A stretch of DNA of 64,000 nt from Belnapia moabensis DSM 16746 (GTDB taxonomy: Bacteria > Pseudomonadota > Alphaproteobacteria > Acetobacterales > Acetobacteraceae): assembly GCF_000745835.1 (NCBI RefSeq), contig NZ_JQKB01000004.1:62001-126000 (forward strand). Direction: 5' to 3'. The position numbers and the translations under genes are program-made. The notes below the pieces were generated by a model, which was given only the letters and a program-made list of their open reading frames with translations, did no database searches and was not told the origin of the DNA. How positions within the stretch are numbered: position 1 is the stretch's first letter; every line of letters begins with the position of its first letter. Positions 7,665-16,456 of this stretch are shown piece after piece.

Positions 7665-9215
7665 GTGAGCACCCGAACCCGCACCGATGCCGCCGTGGCC
7701 GAACCCGTGCCCGAGGCCGCCGTGCCGCGCCCAGCGGCGCGGCTGCGCATCGTCCTCGCTGGGGCGTTGCTGGCGATGATGCTGGCGGCGCTCGACCAGA
7801 ACATCGTCAACACCGCCCTGCCGCGCATGGTCGGCGAACTTGGGGGGATGGCGCATCTGTCCTGGGTGGTCACGGCCTTCATGCTGACCTCGACCACGAC
7901 GACGCCGCTCTACGGCAAGCTGTCCGACCTCTATGGCCGGCGGCGGCTGTTCTTCGTCGCCATCTCGCTCTTCCTCGCCGGGTCCCTGCTCTGCGGGGCG
8001 GCGCAGTCGATGGGGCAGCTGATCGGCTTCCGGGCGCTGCAGGGGCTTGGGGCGGGCGGGCTGCTGGTGCTGGCCCAGGCGGTGATCGGCGACGTGGTTT
8101 CGCCCCGGCAAAGGCCGCGCTATCAGGGGCTGTTCACCGGAACCTTCGCGCTGGCGAGCGTTGCCGGGCCGCTGCTTGGCGGCGTTATCACCTCGGCGCT
8201 GTCCTGGCGCTGGGTCTTCTACGTGAACTTGCCGATCGGGCTGCTGGCGATGGTGATGATCGCCATCGGGCTGCGGCGGGCGCCGCCGGGGCCGGCGCGG
8301 CGGATCGACTATCCGGGCGCGGTGCTTCTGGCCGGGGCGACGACCGCGCTCCTGCTGCTGCTGGCCTGGGGCGGCACCGAATTCCCATGGGCATCGGCCG
8401 ACAGCCTGGCGCTGGCGCTCGGGACGATAGGGTTGATCGGCCTCTTCCTCTGGTGGGAGCTGAGGGCGCCGGAGCCGCTGATCCGTCTCGCCCTGTTCCG
8501 CAACGCCGTCTTCGCCCGCGGCGTGGCGGTGGGCGGGATGATGACCTTCGCCATGCTCGGCTCCACCGTTTTCCTGCCGCTCTACTTCCAGCTTGTCCTC
8601 GGGATGAGCCCGGCCGTCGCGGGCATGATGATGCTGCCGCAGGTGGTGGGCATGCTGCTGAGCTCGGTGATCGGCGGGCGGATCGTATCGCGGCTCGGGC
8701 GGAACAAGCCTTTCCTGCTGGCCGCGCTCGCGCTGGAGGCGGCGGCGCTGGCGAGCCTCGCACTCTTCGCCTGGATCGCGGCGGGGCCGGGGGCCTTCCT
8801 CATCTCCATGGGGGCGCTCGGCCTCGGCATGGGCATGGGCATGCCGAACCTGACGACGGCGGTGCAGAATGCCGTCGCGCACCGCGAACTCGGCGCGGCG
8901 ACGGGGGCGATGGCCTTCGTCCGTTCGCTCGGCGCCGCGGTCGGAGTGGCGGCCTCGGGGACGATAATGACCTCGCGGCTCTCGGCGGCGCTGGCCGGGG
9001 TCGGCGGCGGGCTCGACCTTGACCGGCTCACCCAGCATGGGATCGAGGCGATGGCAGGGATGAGCCCGGCGCAGCAGGCGTTGGTCGGGGCCGCCTACCG
9101 CTCGGCGCTGACGGGTTGCTTCCTGCTCAGCGGCGTGGTGATGACGGCGGCCTTCCTGCTCGTCCTCGGCCTGCCGGAGCTGACGCTGCGCAACAGCCTC
9201 GGCGACGCGGACTGA
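7665..9215 (+). CDS. MFS drug exporter, DHA2 (EmrB/QacA) family
   Basis: A 516-residue inner-membrane proton/drug antiporter with about 14 hydrophobic segments, the number expected for the DHA2 branch. Helix 1 contains LAALDQNIVNTALPRM, the DHA2 motif D1 with the membrane Asp. The cytoplasmic loop 2-3 has YGKLSDLYGRRR, and motif C is present near helix 5 (FALASVAGPLLGG). Translation begins at GTG, preceded by a good GAGGAGA ribosome site. There is no adjacent membrane-fusion partner (EmrA) or TetR repressor, so substrate and control are unknown. The oxidoreductase gene follows 29 bases downstream and may be co-transcribed. Confidence 0.9.
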   Translation: MSTRTRTDAAVAEPVPEAAVPRPAARLRIVLAGALLAMMLAALDQNIVNTALPRMVGELGGMAHLSWVVTAFMLTSTTTTPLYGKLSDLYGRRRLFFVAISLFLAGSLLCGAAQSMGQLIGFRALQGLGAGGLLVLAQAVIGDVVSPRQRPRYQGLFTGTFALASVAGPLLGGVITSALSWRWVFYVNLPIGLLAMVMIAIGLRRAPPGPARRIDYPGAVLLAGATTALLLLLAWGGTEFPWASADSLALALGTIGLIGLFLWWELRAPEPLIRLALFRNAVFARGVAVGGMMTFAMLGSTVFLPLYFQLVLGMSPAVAGMMMLPQVVGMLLSSVIGGRIVSRLGRNKPFLLAALALEAAALASLALFAWIAAGPGAFLISMGALGLGMGMGMPNLTTAVQNAVAHRELGAATGAMAFVRSLGAAVGVAASGTIMTSRLSAALAGVGGGLDLDRLTQHGIEAMAGMSPAQQALVGAAYRSALTGCFLLSGVVMTAAFLLVLGLPELTLRNSLGDAD

Positions 9216-9244
9216 GGCGAAGCCCTTCAGCCAGGATCATCGCC

Positions 9245-10216
9245 ATGCCCGCCCCCATCGCCCTCGGCATCATCGGTTTCGGCATCATGGGGGAGCGGCT
9301 GCTGCGCGCGGCGCTCGGCCATGCGGCGGAGAGCGTGCGGCCCGTCGGGGTCTGGGACCCGGCGGAGGCGGCGCGCGGGCGGCTGGCTGAGGTACCGGGC
9401 GATGTGCCGATGCTCGAGTCGGCCGCGGCGGTGATCGGGGCTTGCGACTGCCTCTACATCGCCGCGCCGCCGGCCTCCCATGTGCCGCTGGCCGAGGCGG
9501 CGCTGGCGGCGGGGCGGTCCGTCTTCCTCGAGAAGCCGCTGGCGACGGACCTCGCCGAGGCGCGGGCCTTCGTCGCCCGGGCGGAGGCGACAGGCGCGCG
9601 GGCGGCGGTGAACTTCCCCATGGCCTCATCGCCGGCCGTCCGCCAGCTCTCCGTCTGGCGCGAGGCGCTGCGGCCGGAGGCGTTGGAGATCGAGGTCGGC
9701 TTCGCCACCTGGCCGCGCGGCTGGCAGAGCGACGCGGCAAGCTGGCTGGCGCGCCGCGCCGAGGGCGGCTTCACGCGGGAGGTGGTCTCCCACTTCCTCT
9801 TCCTGACGCGGCGGCAGCTTGGGCCGCTGGCGGTGGAGGAAGCCTCTGTCGACTACCCCGCTGGCGACGCCGCGGAGACGGCCATCCGGACCCGGCTGCG
9901 TGCTGGCGGCGTGCCGGTGCGGCTCGCGGGCGGGGTCGGTACCACGTCGAAAGACGACCACAATGCGTGGACGCTGAACGATTCGATCCGGCTGCGTGAC
10001 TGGTCCTTCGCCGAGCGGCGCGGGGCGGACGGCGCCTGGGTGCAGGCGCCGGACGCGCTGCCCAACGAGCGGATGCGGCCGCTGGTGCTGCGCGACCAGC
10101 TTGCCGGCGTCGCGGCGATGACGCGGGGCGAGCCGCACCACCTGGCGACGCTGCGCGAGGCGCTGGAGGTGCAGGAGGTGGTGGAGGCGATCCTGGCCGC
10201 CGGTCCGCGCGCCTAG
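9245..10216 (+). CDS. Gfo/Idh/MocA family NAD(P)-dependent oxidoreductase
   Basis: A 323-residue oxidoreductase. The N-terminal Rossmann fold opens with ALGIIGFGIMGERLLRAAL (GxGxxG dinucleotide loop). The family signature FLEKPLATDLAEARAF follows and contains the catalytic-site Lys of EKP. The C-terminal half is the alpha/beta GFO-type domain. Members oxidise or reduce sugars, inositols or related polyols. The usual GGGxxxDxxxH motif is replaced by FTREVVSHFLFL, so the catalytic Asp/His arrangement is not typical. The ATG at 9245 directly precedes the Rossmann strand; the open frame upstream has no homology. It follows the MFS gene closely. Confidence 0.85.
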   Translation: MPAPIALGIIGFGIMGERLLRAALGHAAESVRPVGVWDPAEAARGRLAEVPGDVPMLESAAAVIGACDCLYIAAPPASHVPLAEAALAAGRSVFLEKPLATDLAEARAFVARAEATGARAAVNFPMASSPAVRQLSVWREALRPEALEIEVGFATWPRGWQSDAASWLARRAEGGFTREVVSHFLFLTRRQLGPLAVEEASVDYPAGDAAETAIRTRLRAGGVPVRLAGGVGTTSKDDHNAWTLNDSIRLRDWSFAERRGADGAWVQAPDALPNERMRPLVLRDQLAGVAAMTRGEPHHLATLREALEVQEVVEAILAAGPRA

Positions 10217-10290
10217 CGTTCAGCTTCCGCCTTGGCCGAACACGACGCTCGCGCGTTCCCGAGGGCACACATCCGGCCTGGAGGAACGCC

Positions 10291-11040
10291 ATGCCCTATG
10301 ATGCCTGCGGCTGCTGCGGCGGCTTGGTCCATCGTCCCGCCGCCCCGGGGCGCCGCGCCGTTCTGGCCGGCGGCGCCTTGCTCGCCAGCCTCGCTCTGTC
10401 GCCCGGCCCTGCGCGGGCGGCGGACCCGGTGCCGAAGACCGACCTCACCCCGGAGGCCGCGCTCCGCCTGCTGAAAGCCGGCAACGATCAGTTCCGCACG
10501 GAGGCGCCCTTCCGCAGCGTTCAGGGCCGGGAGCGGCGGGTGGAGCTGGCCCGTGGCCAGGCGCCCTTCTGCGTGCTCGTCGGCTGCTCCGACAGCCGGG
10601 TACCGCCGGAATTGCTGTTCGGCCGAGGCCTTGGCGAATTGTTCATTGTCCGCAATGCCGGCAACACGGTCGACACCGCGGCGCTTGGCAGCATCGAATA
10701 CGGGGTCGGCGTGCTCGGCTGCCCGCTGATCGTGGTGCTGGGGCATGAGGCCTGCGGCGCCGTGGCGGCGGCGGTCGAGGTGGTGCAGCGGAACGCGACC
10801 TTCCCCGGCGTGATCGGCGAGATGATACAGCCGATCATCCCCGCCGTGCTCGCGGCCCGCCAGCCCTCCGGCGAGGTGAAGCTGAACGACGCGGTGGTGG
10901 CGAATGCCAAGCGCGTGGCGACGCGGCTCAAGACGCAGAGCCCGGTGGTCCAGCAGCAGCTGCGCGACGGACGGGTGAAGATCGTCGCCGCCCGCTACGA
11001 TCTCGACGACGGCGATGTGGACTGGTTCGAGGAGACCTGA
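10291..11040 (+). CDS. Beta-class carbonic anhydrase with Tat-type export signal
   Basis: A 249-residue beta-carbonic anhydrase, which interconverts CO2 and bicarbonate. The zinc site is complete: Cys99 and the Asp101/Arg103 dyad in CSDSR, then His152 and Cys155 in GHEACGA. NAGNTVD and LGSIEYGV are other family motifs. Ahead of the enzyme lies an export signal with a twin-arginine (GRRAVLAGG, residues 20-28), a hydrophobic core and a cleavage site after GPARA, so the enzyme is probably folded before export to the periplasm. Unusually, a short Cys-rich stretch (Cys6, Cys8, Cys9) precedes the twin arginine. The gene is followed by the convergent CapD-like gene. Confidence 0.92.
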   Translation: MPYDACGCCGGLVHRPAAPGRRAVLAGGALLASLALSPGPARAADPVPKTDLTPEAALRLLKAGNDQFRTEAPFRSVQGRERRVELARGQAPFCVLVGCSDSRVPPELLFGRGLGELFIVRNAGNTVDTAALGSIEYGVGVLGCPLIVVLGHEACGAVAAAVEVVQRNATFPGVIGEMIQPIIPAVLAARQPSGEVKLNDAVVANAKRVATRLKTQSPVVQQQLRDGRVKIVAARYDLDDGDVDWFEET

Positions 11041-11072
11041 GCTGCCCAGTCAGGCTTCGGCGCGCGGCGGCG

Positions 11073-13034
11073 CTACTGCGCCTTCCGCGCCTCCTCCCCT
11101 TCGGCATTGTGGGTAAACTCCGGCACCAGCCGGCCGAGCTGCGCCAGCGCCGCGCGCGTGTTGCCCGACCGGCTGCTGGCCGCAATCTCGTCGATGGCGC
11201 GTCCGACCAGCGCCGGGTCGGCGGTGCGCGGCGTCGCCATCAGCAGGCCGCGGAACTCGGTCGGGCGCGGCGGCTCCTGGCCGTGGAACAGCTCCTCGTA
11301 GAGCTTCTCGCCGGGGCGGAGGCCGGTGAAGCGGATGTCCACATCCTCCTCCGGCCGGAGGCCCGCGAGGCGGATCATGCGGCGGGCAAGGTCGACGATC
11401 TTCACCGGCTTGCCCATGTCGAGGACGAAGATGCCGCCCTCGGCCAGCTCCTTCGGCTGGTCCTCGCGGTCCTCGGCGCCGATGACGCTGGCCTGGAGGA
11501 CGAGGCCCACCGCCTCGCGCACCGTCATGAAGTAGCGGCGCATGTCGGGGTGGGTGACGGTCAGCGGCCCGCCGCGCTCCAGCTGGCGGCGGAAGAGCGG
11601 GACGACGGAGCCGGTCGAGCCGAGCACGTTGCCGAAGCGGACCGTGACGCAGCGCATGCCGCCCTGGGCGCGGGCCTCGCGCTCCAGCGCCTGGCAGTAC
11701 ATCTCGGCGAGGCGCTTGCTGGCGCCCATCACGCTGGTCGGGTTGACCGCCTTGTCGGTCGAGATGAAGACCATCGCCTTGCAGCCGACGGCCCGCGCGG
11801 CATCGGCCACGATGCGGGTCCCGAGCGCGTTGGTCTGCAAGCCCTCCAACGGGTCGTTCTCGACCATCGGGACGTGCTTGAGCGCGGCGGCGTGGAAGAC
11901 GAGCTCCGGCCGCAGCTCCTCCATCAGCCGGCGCATGCGCGCCTCGTCCCGGATATCGGCCAGCACGGCGCGACGGGGCACGTCCGGGTGGCGCTCGCGG
12001 AGTTCGAGGTCGATCTCGTAGAGGGCGAATTCGCCATGGTCGAGCAGGGTCAGCTGGGCCGGGCCGAGAGCGGCCACCTGCCGCGCCAGCTCGCCGCCAA
12101 TGGTGCCGCCGGCGCCGGTGACGAGGACGCGGCGGGCCTGGATGAGGCGGGCCATGCCCTCGCGGTCGAGCGGCACCTGCGGGCGGTCGAGCAGATCCTC
12201 GATCAGCACGGGGCGAAGCTGGATGGGTGCCGCCTCCTTCGCCTGCAATGGATCCTCGGCGCGCCGTGCAGCGGGGTCGAGGCTGGTGATCGAGGGAGCG
12301 CGGCGCACCGGGACGCCATGGCGGTCGGCGGCATCGAGCAGGCGCTCGAGGGCGAGGCCCTGGACATGGGCGGTGGTGAGCACGATCAGGGCGGGCAGCC
12401 GGTTCTCGTCCCGCATGCGGTCGAGCACGGCCGGTATCTCATCGGCCGTGCCGAGGATGGGGTGGCCCTGGATGCGCCGCCCGGCCTGGCGCGAGCGCAT
12501 CGAAAGGATGCCGACGACGCGGTATCCCGGGCTCCGCTCCTGGGCGAGGCCGCGGATGAAGAGGTTGGCGCCGTCGCCAGCACCAACCAGCAGCACCGGC
12601 TGTGCCGTGCCGACGCCCTCCGGCCCACGCCGGCCATGATGCAGCCGCCCGGCGACGCGCGGGGCGCCGAGCAATAGGCCGAGGGTGAGGGCATGGATCG
12701 CCGGGAAAGCCGGATTGGGTGGCACCCAGGCGCCGAGCATGTGCAGGACGCCGGAGAAGAGCAGCGCGCCGAGCGCGGCCGCTACGGCGATGCCGAGCAG
12801 GTCCGGCAGGCCGGCATAGCGCCAATATTGCTGCGGCAGCCGCACCGGCAGGCCGGCGGCGAGCAGGGCCAGGGCCGCGCCGGGCAAGGCCAGCAGCCAC
12901 CAGCCCAAGGCCAGCGGTTCGGGCGGCCAGGCGCCGGGGGCGGCCAGCAGCATCGCCGCCGGCAGGGCGAGGGCGGCGATCAGGCTGTCGAGCAGCAGGT
13001 TCAGCAGGATTCGGTGCGGCGCGCGGCGAGCCAT
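11073..13034 (-). CDS. Membrane-bound nucleotide-sugar 4,6-dehydratase, CapD/PglF/FlmA type
   Basis: A 653-residue enzyme expected to convert UDP-GlcNAc to a UDP-4-keto-6-deoxy sugar. The N-terminal 130 residues hold about four membrane helices. A first Rossmann unit (VLLVGAGDGANLFIRGL, about residue 148) is followed by the catalytic short-chain-dehydrogenase domain (VLVTGAGGTIGGELA at about 303). That domain carries HAAALKHVPMVE, FISTDKAVNPTSVMGASKR (the catalytic Met-Lys variant) and RFGNVLGS. Its start is a consensus ATG 7 bases after the stop of the glycosyltransferase upstream, making it the last gene of the five-gene glycan operon. It likely supplies the keto-sugar for the DegT/LegC-like aminotransferase at the operon's head. 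Confidence 0.92.
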   Translation of the reverse strand: MARRAPHRILLNLLLDSLIAALALPAAMLLAAPGAWPPEPLALGWWLLALPGAALALLAAGLPVRLPQQYWRYAGLPDLLGIAVAAALGALLFSGVLHMLGAWVPPNPAFPAIHALTLGLLLGAPRVAGRLHHGRRGPEGVGTAQPVLLVGAGDGANLFIRGLAQERSPGYRVVGILSMRSRQAGRRIQGHPILGTADEIPAVLDRMRDENRLPALIVLTTAHVQGLALERLLDAADRHGVPVRRAPSITSLDPAARRAEDPLQAKEAAPIQLRPVLIEDLLDRPQVPLDREGMARLIQARRVLVTGAGGTIGGELARQVAALGPAQLTLLDHGEFALYEIDLELRERHPDVPRRAVLADIRDEARMRRLMEELRPELVFHAAALKHVPMVENDPLEGLQTNALGTRIVADAARAVGCKAMVFISTDKAVNPTSVMGASKRLAEMYCQALEREARAQGGMRCVTVRFGNVLGSTGSVVPLFRRQLERGGPLTVTHPDMRRYFMTVREAVGLVLQASVIGAEDREDQPKELAEGGIFVLDMGKPVKIVDLARRMIRLAGLRPEEDVDIRFTGLRPGEKLYEELFHGQEPPRPTEFRGLLMATPRTADPALVGRAIDEIAASSRSGNTRAALAQLGRLVPEFTHNAEGEEARKAQ

Positions 13035-13041
13035 GGCGCCG

Positions 13042-14193
13042 CTATAGGACGGGCGCCGCCGCTTGGCTATCGACGGTTGGGAGAGCGAGCTGCCGGTAGA
13101 GGGCGACGAGGCGCTCCGCCTCGGCCGGCCAGCCATAGCGGGTAGTGGCGGCGAGGCGGCCGGCGTCGCCGAGGCGGGCGCGGAGGCCGGGTTCCGCCAG
13201 CGCCCGGAGGGCGGCGGCGATGGCACCCGGGTCGGCAGTCTCCACCAGCCGGCCGCACCGAGCCTCGCGGATGATCGCCGCGACCTCGGTGGCGAAGGCC
13301 GGGGCGATGACGGGCAGGCCGGCCAGCATCGCATCGAACAGCTTGTGCGGCAGGGCGAGCTGGTGGTTGCGCTCGCCGGGCTGGAACAGGACGAGGGCGA
13401 TATCGGCCTCGGCCATGAGCGCCAGCGCCTCCGCATGCGAGCGCCAGCCGAGGCATTCGATGCGGGCGGTAAGGCCGAGCCGGGCGGCCTCGGCGGTGAA
13501 GTCACCTTCCGAGCCATCGGTGAAGCGGCCGATGAGGCGGAGGCGCGTGTCGGGTGGCAGAAGGGTGAGGGCGGCGAGGAGCTGCGGCCAGCCGCGGCTC
13601 CGCGTCATCGCCCCGGCATGGACCAGGGTGAGCGGCCCAGGGCGGTGCTCGCGGGGGGCGAGGGAGACGGGCAGGGCGTAGTTCCGCACCGCAACGGTGC
13701 GGCGGGGGGCAGCGAAATCCTCGGCCAGCCCATCCTTCGCCACCACCACCGCATCGGCGGCGCGGGCGGCGAGGCGGCAGGCGAGGCGGAGCATGGATCG
13801 GGCGAGCGGGCGGAGGGGGCGAGGGAGGCGGGAATCGAGTCGAGAGGGGTAGTGCTCATGCACGTCGAGCACGACCCGGGCGCCGCTGCCCCAGGGGGAG
13901 AGCTTTGCGGCCCAGATCGCGGCGAGCCAGGCATCGGGCTCGCTGGCATGCAGGATGCGCGCGCTACTCGACGCCGCGCGGCGGGCAAGCCAGCGCAGGT
14001 TGAGCAGGCGCCCGCGCCAGCCGGGGCGGCGGCGATAGGTCTCGATGGCGACGCCCTCGATCCGTTCTGGCGCATCGGCGGGGCCGGGGGCGAGGTGGCG
14101 GATCGACCAGCCCGCCGCGGCCAGCGCCGCGGCCTCCTTGCGGACGACGCGGATATCGTCCGGCGGATGGGCGGCGGAGAGCATCAGGATCAT
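13042..14193 (-). CDS. Glycosyltransferase family 4
   Basis: A 383-residue GT-B glycosyltransferase of family 4. The N-terminal domain starts MILMLSAAHPPDDIRVVRKE and contains VVLDVHEHYPSRL. The C-terminal nucleotide-sugar domain begins GPLTLVHAGAMTRSRG and has the donor-binding stretch around ALPHKLFDAMLAGLPVIAP with the family's Glu replaced by Asp. The ATG at 14193 overlaps the stop of the 2-epimerase gene (ATGA), so it is preferred over the GTG three codons upstream. It probably adds an activated N-acetyl or amino sugar to a lipid-linked surface glycan. The acceptor is unknown. Confidence 0.87.
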   Translation of the reverse strand: MILMLSAAHPPDDIRVVRKEAAALAAAGWSIRHLAPGPADAPERIEGVAIETYRRRPGWRGRLLNLRWLARRAASSSARILHASEPDAWLAAIWAAKLSPWGSGARVVLDVHEHYPSRLDSRLPRPLRPLARSMLRLACRLAARAADAVVVAKDGLAEDFAAPRRTVAVRNYALPVSLAPREHRPGPLTLVHAGAMTRSRGWPQLLAALTLLPPDTRLRLIGRFTDGSEGDFTAEAARLGLTARIECLGWRSHAEALALMAEADIALVLFQPGERNHQLALPHKLFDAMLAGLPVIAPAFATEVAAIIREARCGRLVETADPGAIAAALRALAEPGLRARLGDAGRLAATTRYGWPAEAERLVALYRQLALPTVDSQAAAPVL

Positions 14194-15266
14194 GCGGTGC
14201 ACCAGTCCTGTTCGGCGAGATGTTCGGCCATGCGGGCGCCGGCTCTGCCGTCCCAGAGCGGGATCGGCCGGGCGTGCGGCCAGTCGCCGGCGAGGACGGT
14301 GGCGACCGCATCGGCAAGGCCGGCGGCGGGGATGAGGCGGCTGGAGCCGGCCTCCAGCGTCACCGGTCGCTCGGTGCTCGGGCGCAGGGTGAGGCAGGGC
14401 AGGTCGAGCACGGCGCTTTCCTCCTGCACCCCGCCGCTATCGGTGGCGACCAGCCGGGCAGCGGTAAGCAGGGCGAGGAAATCCGGATAGGCGAGCGGCG
14501 GCAACACCACGATGCCGGGCGGCAAGGCTAGGCTGTGAGCGGCGAGGCGGGCGGCGGCGCGGGGATGCATCGGCCAGGCGAGGGGCAGTTGCCGGGCGGC
14601 GCCGGCGAGGCCGTCGAGCAGGGCGGCGAAGGCGGCGCGGTCGTCGACATTGGCGGCGCGGTGCAGGGTGACGACGCCATAGCCGCCTGGGGCGAGGCCA
14701 GGCGGCAGCGGCCGGGCGCGGGCTTCGGGGAGCTGGCGGAGCAGCGTATCGATCATCGCATTGCCGACGGCGCGGACCTCACCATGACCCTCGGCGCAAA
14801 GGCGGGCGGCGCTGGCTTCGTCGGGCGCCCAGTGATGGGTGGCGATGGCGTCGATGGCGCGGCGGTTGATCTCCTCCGGCATGTCGGGATCGGCACAGCG
14901 GAGGCCTGCTTCCAGATGGACCAGCGGCAGGGCCAGCTTGCGGGCGGCAAGCGCGGCAGCCAGGGCGCCGTCCACATCGCCAGCGACGACCACGGCGGCG
15001 GGGCGGCGGGCCTGCCAGCATTCCGCCGCCGCCATCATGGTACGGCCGGTGAGCGCGGCATGGCCGCCGCCGGAAATACCGAGGCTGATCGCCGGCTCCG
15101 GCAGGCCGAGGGCGGCGAGGTGGCCGCCGAACAGGGCCGCGTCGTGATGCTGGCCGGTATGGAGCAGGACGGGACGGAGGGGCAGGCGTGCCTCGGCCAG
15201 GGCGTGCCAGAGGGCGGCGAGCTTCGGCAGGTTGGGCCGGGCGGCGGCGACCAGATGGAGTTCCAT
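14190..15266 (-). CDS. wecB: UDP-N-acetylglucosamine 2-epimerase (non-hydrolysing type)
   Basis: A 358-residue WecB-like epimerase that interconverts UDP-GlcNAc and UDP-ManNAc. Recognisable segments are LLHTGQHHDAALF, VVVAGDVDGALAAALAA, LVHLEAGLRCADPDMPEEINR (the catalytic Glu and His region), VVTLHRAANVDD and the UDP-binding VATDSGGVQEESAVL. The start overlaps the preceding glycosyltransferase stop by 3 bases, and its own stop overlaps the next gene. The family normally has VGDVxST where this protein has GDVDGA, a modest deviation. The hydrolysing NeuC/LegG type cannot be excluded, but no NeuB or NeuA homologue is in the window. Confidence 0.87.
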   Translation of the reverse strand: MELHLVAAARPNLPKLAALWHALAEARLPLRPVLLHTGQHHDAALFGGHLAALGLPEPAISLGISGGGHAALTGRTMMAAAECWQARRPAAVVVAGDVDGALAAALAARKLALPLVHLEAGLRCADPDMPEEINRRAIDAIATHHWAPDEASAARLCAEGHGEVRAVGNAMIDTLLRQLPEARARPLPPGLAPGGYGVVTLHRAANVDDRAAFAALLDGLAGAARQLPLAWPMHPRAAARLAAHSLALPPGIVVLPPLAYPDFLALLTAARLVATDSGGVQEESAVLDLPCLTLRPSTERPVTLEAGSSRLIPAAGLADAVATVLAGDWPHARPIPLWDGRAGARMAEHLAEQDWCTA

Positions 15267-16456
15267 CAGGCGGCGGCCTCGACCAGGGCGCAGAAGCGGT
15301 CTGCGAGCAGGCGGCGATCCCAGCGCTGCTCGGCCTGGCGCCGGGCGGCGCGGCCGAGCGCGGCGCGGCGGGCCGGGTCGGCGGCCAGGGCGTCGAGCGC
15401 GGCGGCGAGGGCGGCCGCATCGCCGGGCGGGGTGGCGAGGCCGCAGGGCCCGTCCTCCAGCAGGCGCGCGGCGCGGCCAGGGCTGTTGGCGACGACGGGA
15501 AGGCCCGCCGCGAGGTAGTCCATCAGCTTGTTGGGCGCCGTCCATTCGGCGAAGGCGGCGACCGGGGCCAGGCATTGCAGGCCGATCTGGCTGCCGGCCA
15601 GCAGCCTTGCGAGGCGCGGCTTCGGCAGCGGATCGAGGAAGTGGAGGTTGCGCAGCCCGGCGGCTTCGACCTGCAGGCGGCGTTTCTCCGCGCCCTCGCC
15701 GATCAGCAGCAAATGGAGGCGTGGATCCCGCACCCGGGCGGCGGCCTCGACCAGCTGGTGCAGGCCATTGGCCGGGCCATGCGCGCCGGCATAGGTGGCG
15801 AGCACCGCATCTGGCGGAATGAAGCCGGGCCGCCAGGGCGGCACATGCGGGCCGAAGAGGTGCAGATCGCATCCATTGGGCAGAACCTCGACCAGCCGGG
15901 CGCCATGGGCGCGGGCGGTCTCGGCCATGCCTTCGGACAGGGCGATGACGGCACGCGCCTGGCGGCAGGCGGCATCGGCCAGCCGGTCCATCGCCCACCA
16001 GAGGCCGGGGCTGCCGATGCCCATCGCCCGCGGCAGCTCGGGCCAGGGGTCGCGGATCTCGAAGACGAAGGGCAGGGCGCGCAGCCGCCGGGCGAGCAAG
16101 GCGGGGAGGGCGACGCTCAGCGGCGTCGAGCTGGCCAGCGTCAGGTCGAAGCGGCCGGAGAGCGCCAGCCCGGCCGCGCGTCCGGCATAGCGCAGGAAGG
16201 CGCCGGCCCGCTCGCCGAGGCCCTGGCGGTTGCCGCAGGGGATGGCGAACTCGACAACGCGGAAGGCATCGACCGAACCCTCTCGCCGGCCATGTCGGAA
16301 GGGGCCGGTGAGACCGGTTTCGGCGCCCTCATAGCCGCCGCAGGCGAGCGTCACCTCATGGCCGCGGGCGGCGAGGGCGCGGGCCATGGCGAAGCTGCGC
16401 GTTGCCGTAGCCCCGCCGGGCGTCGAGAAATGCTGGTGGAGGTAGAGGATCCTCAC
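15266..16456 (-). CDS. Glycosyltransferase family 4, WbuB-like
   Basis: A 396-residue GT-B glycosyltransferase resembling WbuB/WcaI proteins. It opens with RILYLHQHFSTPGGATATRS and holds FVFEIRDPWPELPRAMG in the acceptor domain, the inter-domain VEVLPNGCDLHLFGPH, and WTAPNKLMDYLAAGLPVVA in the donor domain. It probably transfers an N-acetylamino sugar during O-antigen or exopolysaccharide assembly at the cytoplasmic face of the membrane. Translation starts at GTG immediately after the stop of the aminotransferase gene, with no bases between, and its stop overlaps the 2-epimerase start. Confidence 0.88.
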   Translation of the reverse strand: MRILYLHQHFSTPGGATATRSFAMARALAARGHEVTLACGGYEGAETGLTGPFRHGRREGSVDAFRVVEFAIPCGNRQGLGERAGAFLRYAGRAAGLALSGRFDLTLASSTPLSVALPALLARRLRALPFVFEIRDPWPELPRAMGIGSPGLWWAMDRLADAACRQARAVIALSEGMAETARAHGARLVEVLPNGCDLHLFGPHVPPWRPGFIPPDAVLATYAGAHGPANGLHQLVEAAARVRDPRLHLLLIGEGAEKRRLQVEAAGLRNLHFLDPLPKPRLARLLAGSQIGLQCLAPVAAFAEWTAPNKLMDYLAAGLPVVANSPGRAARLLEDGPCGLATPPGDAAALAAALDALAADPARRAALGRAARRQAEQRWDRRLLADRFCALVEAAA

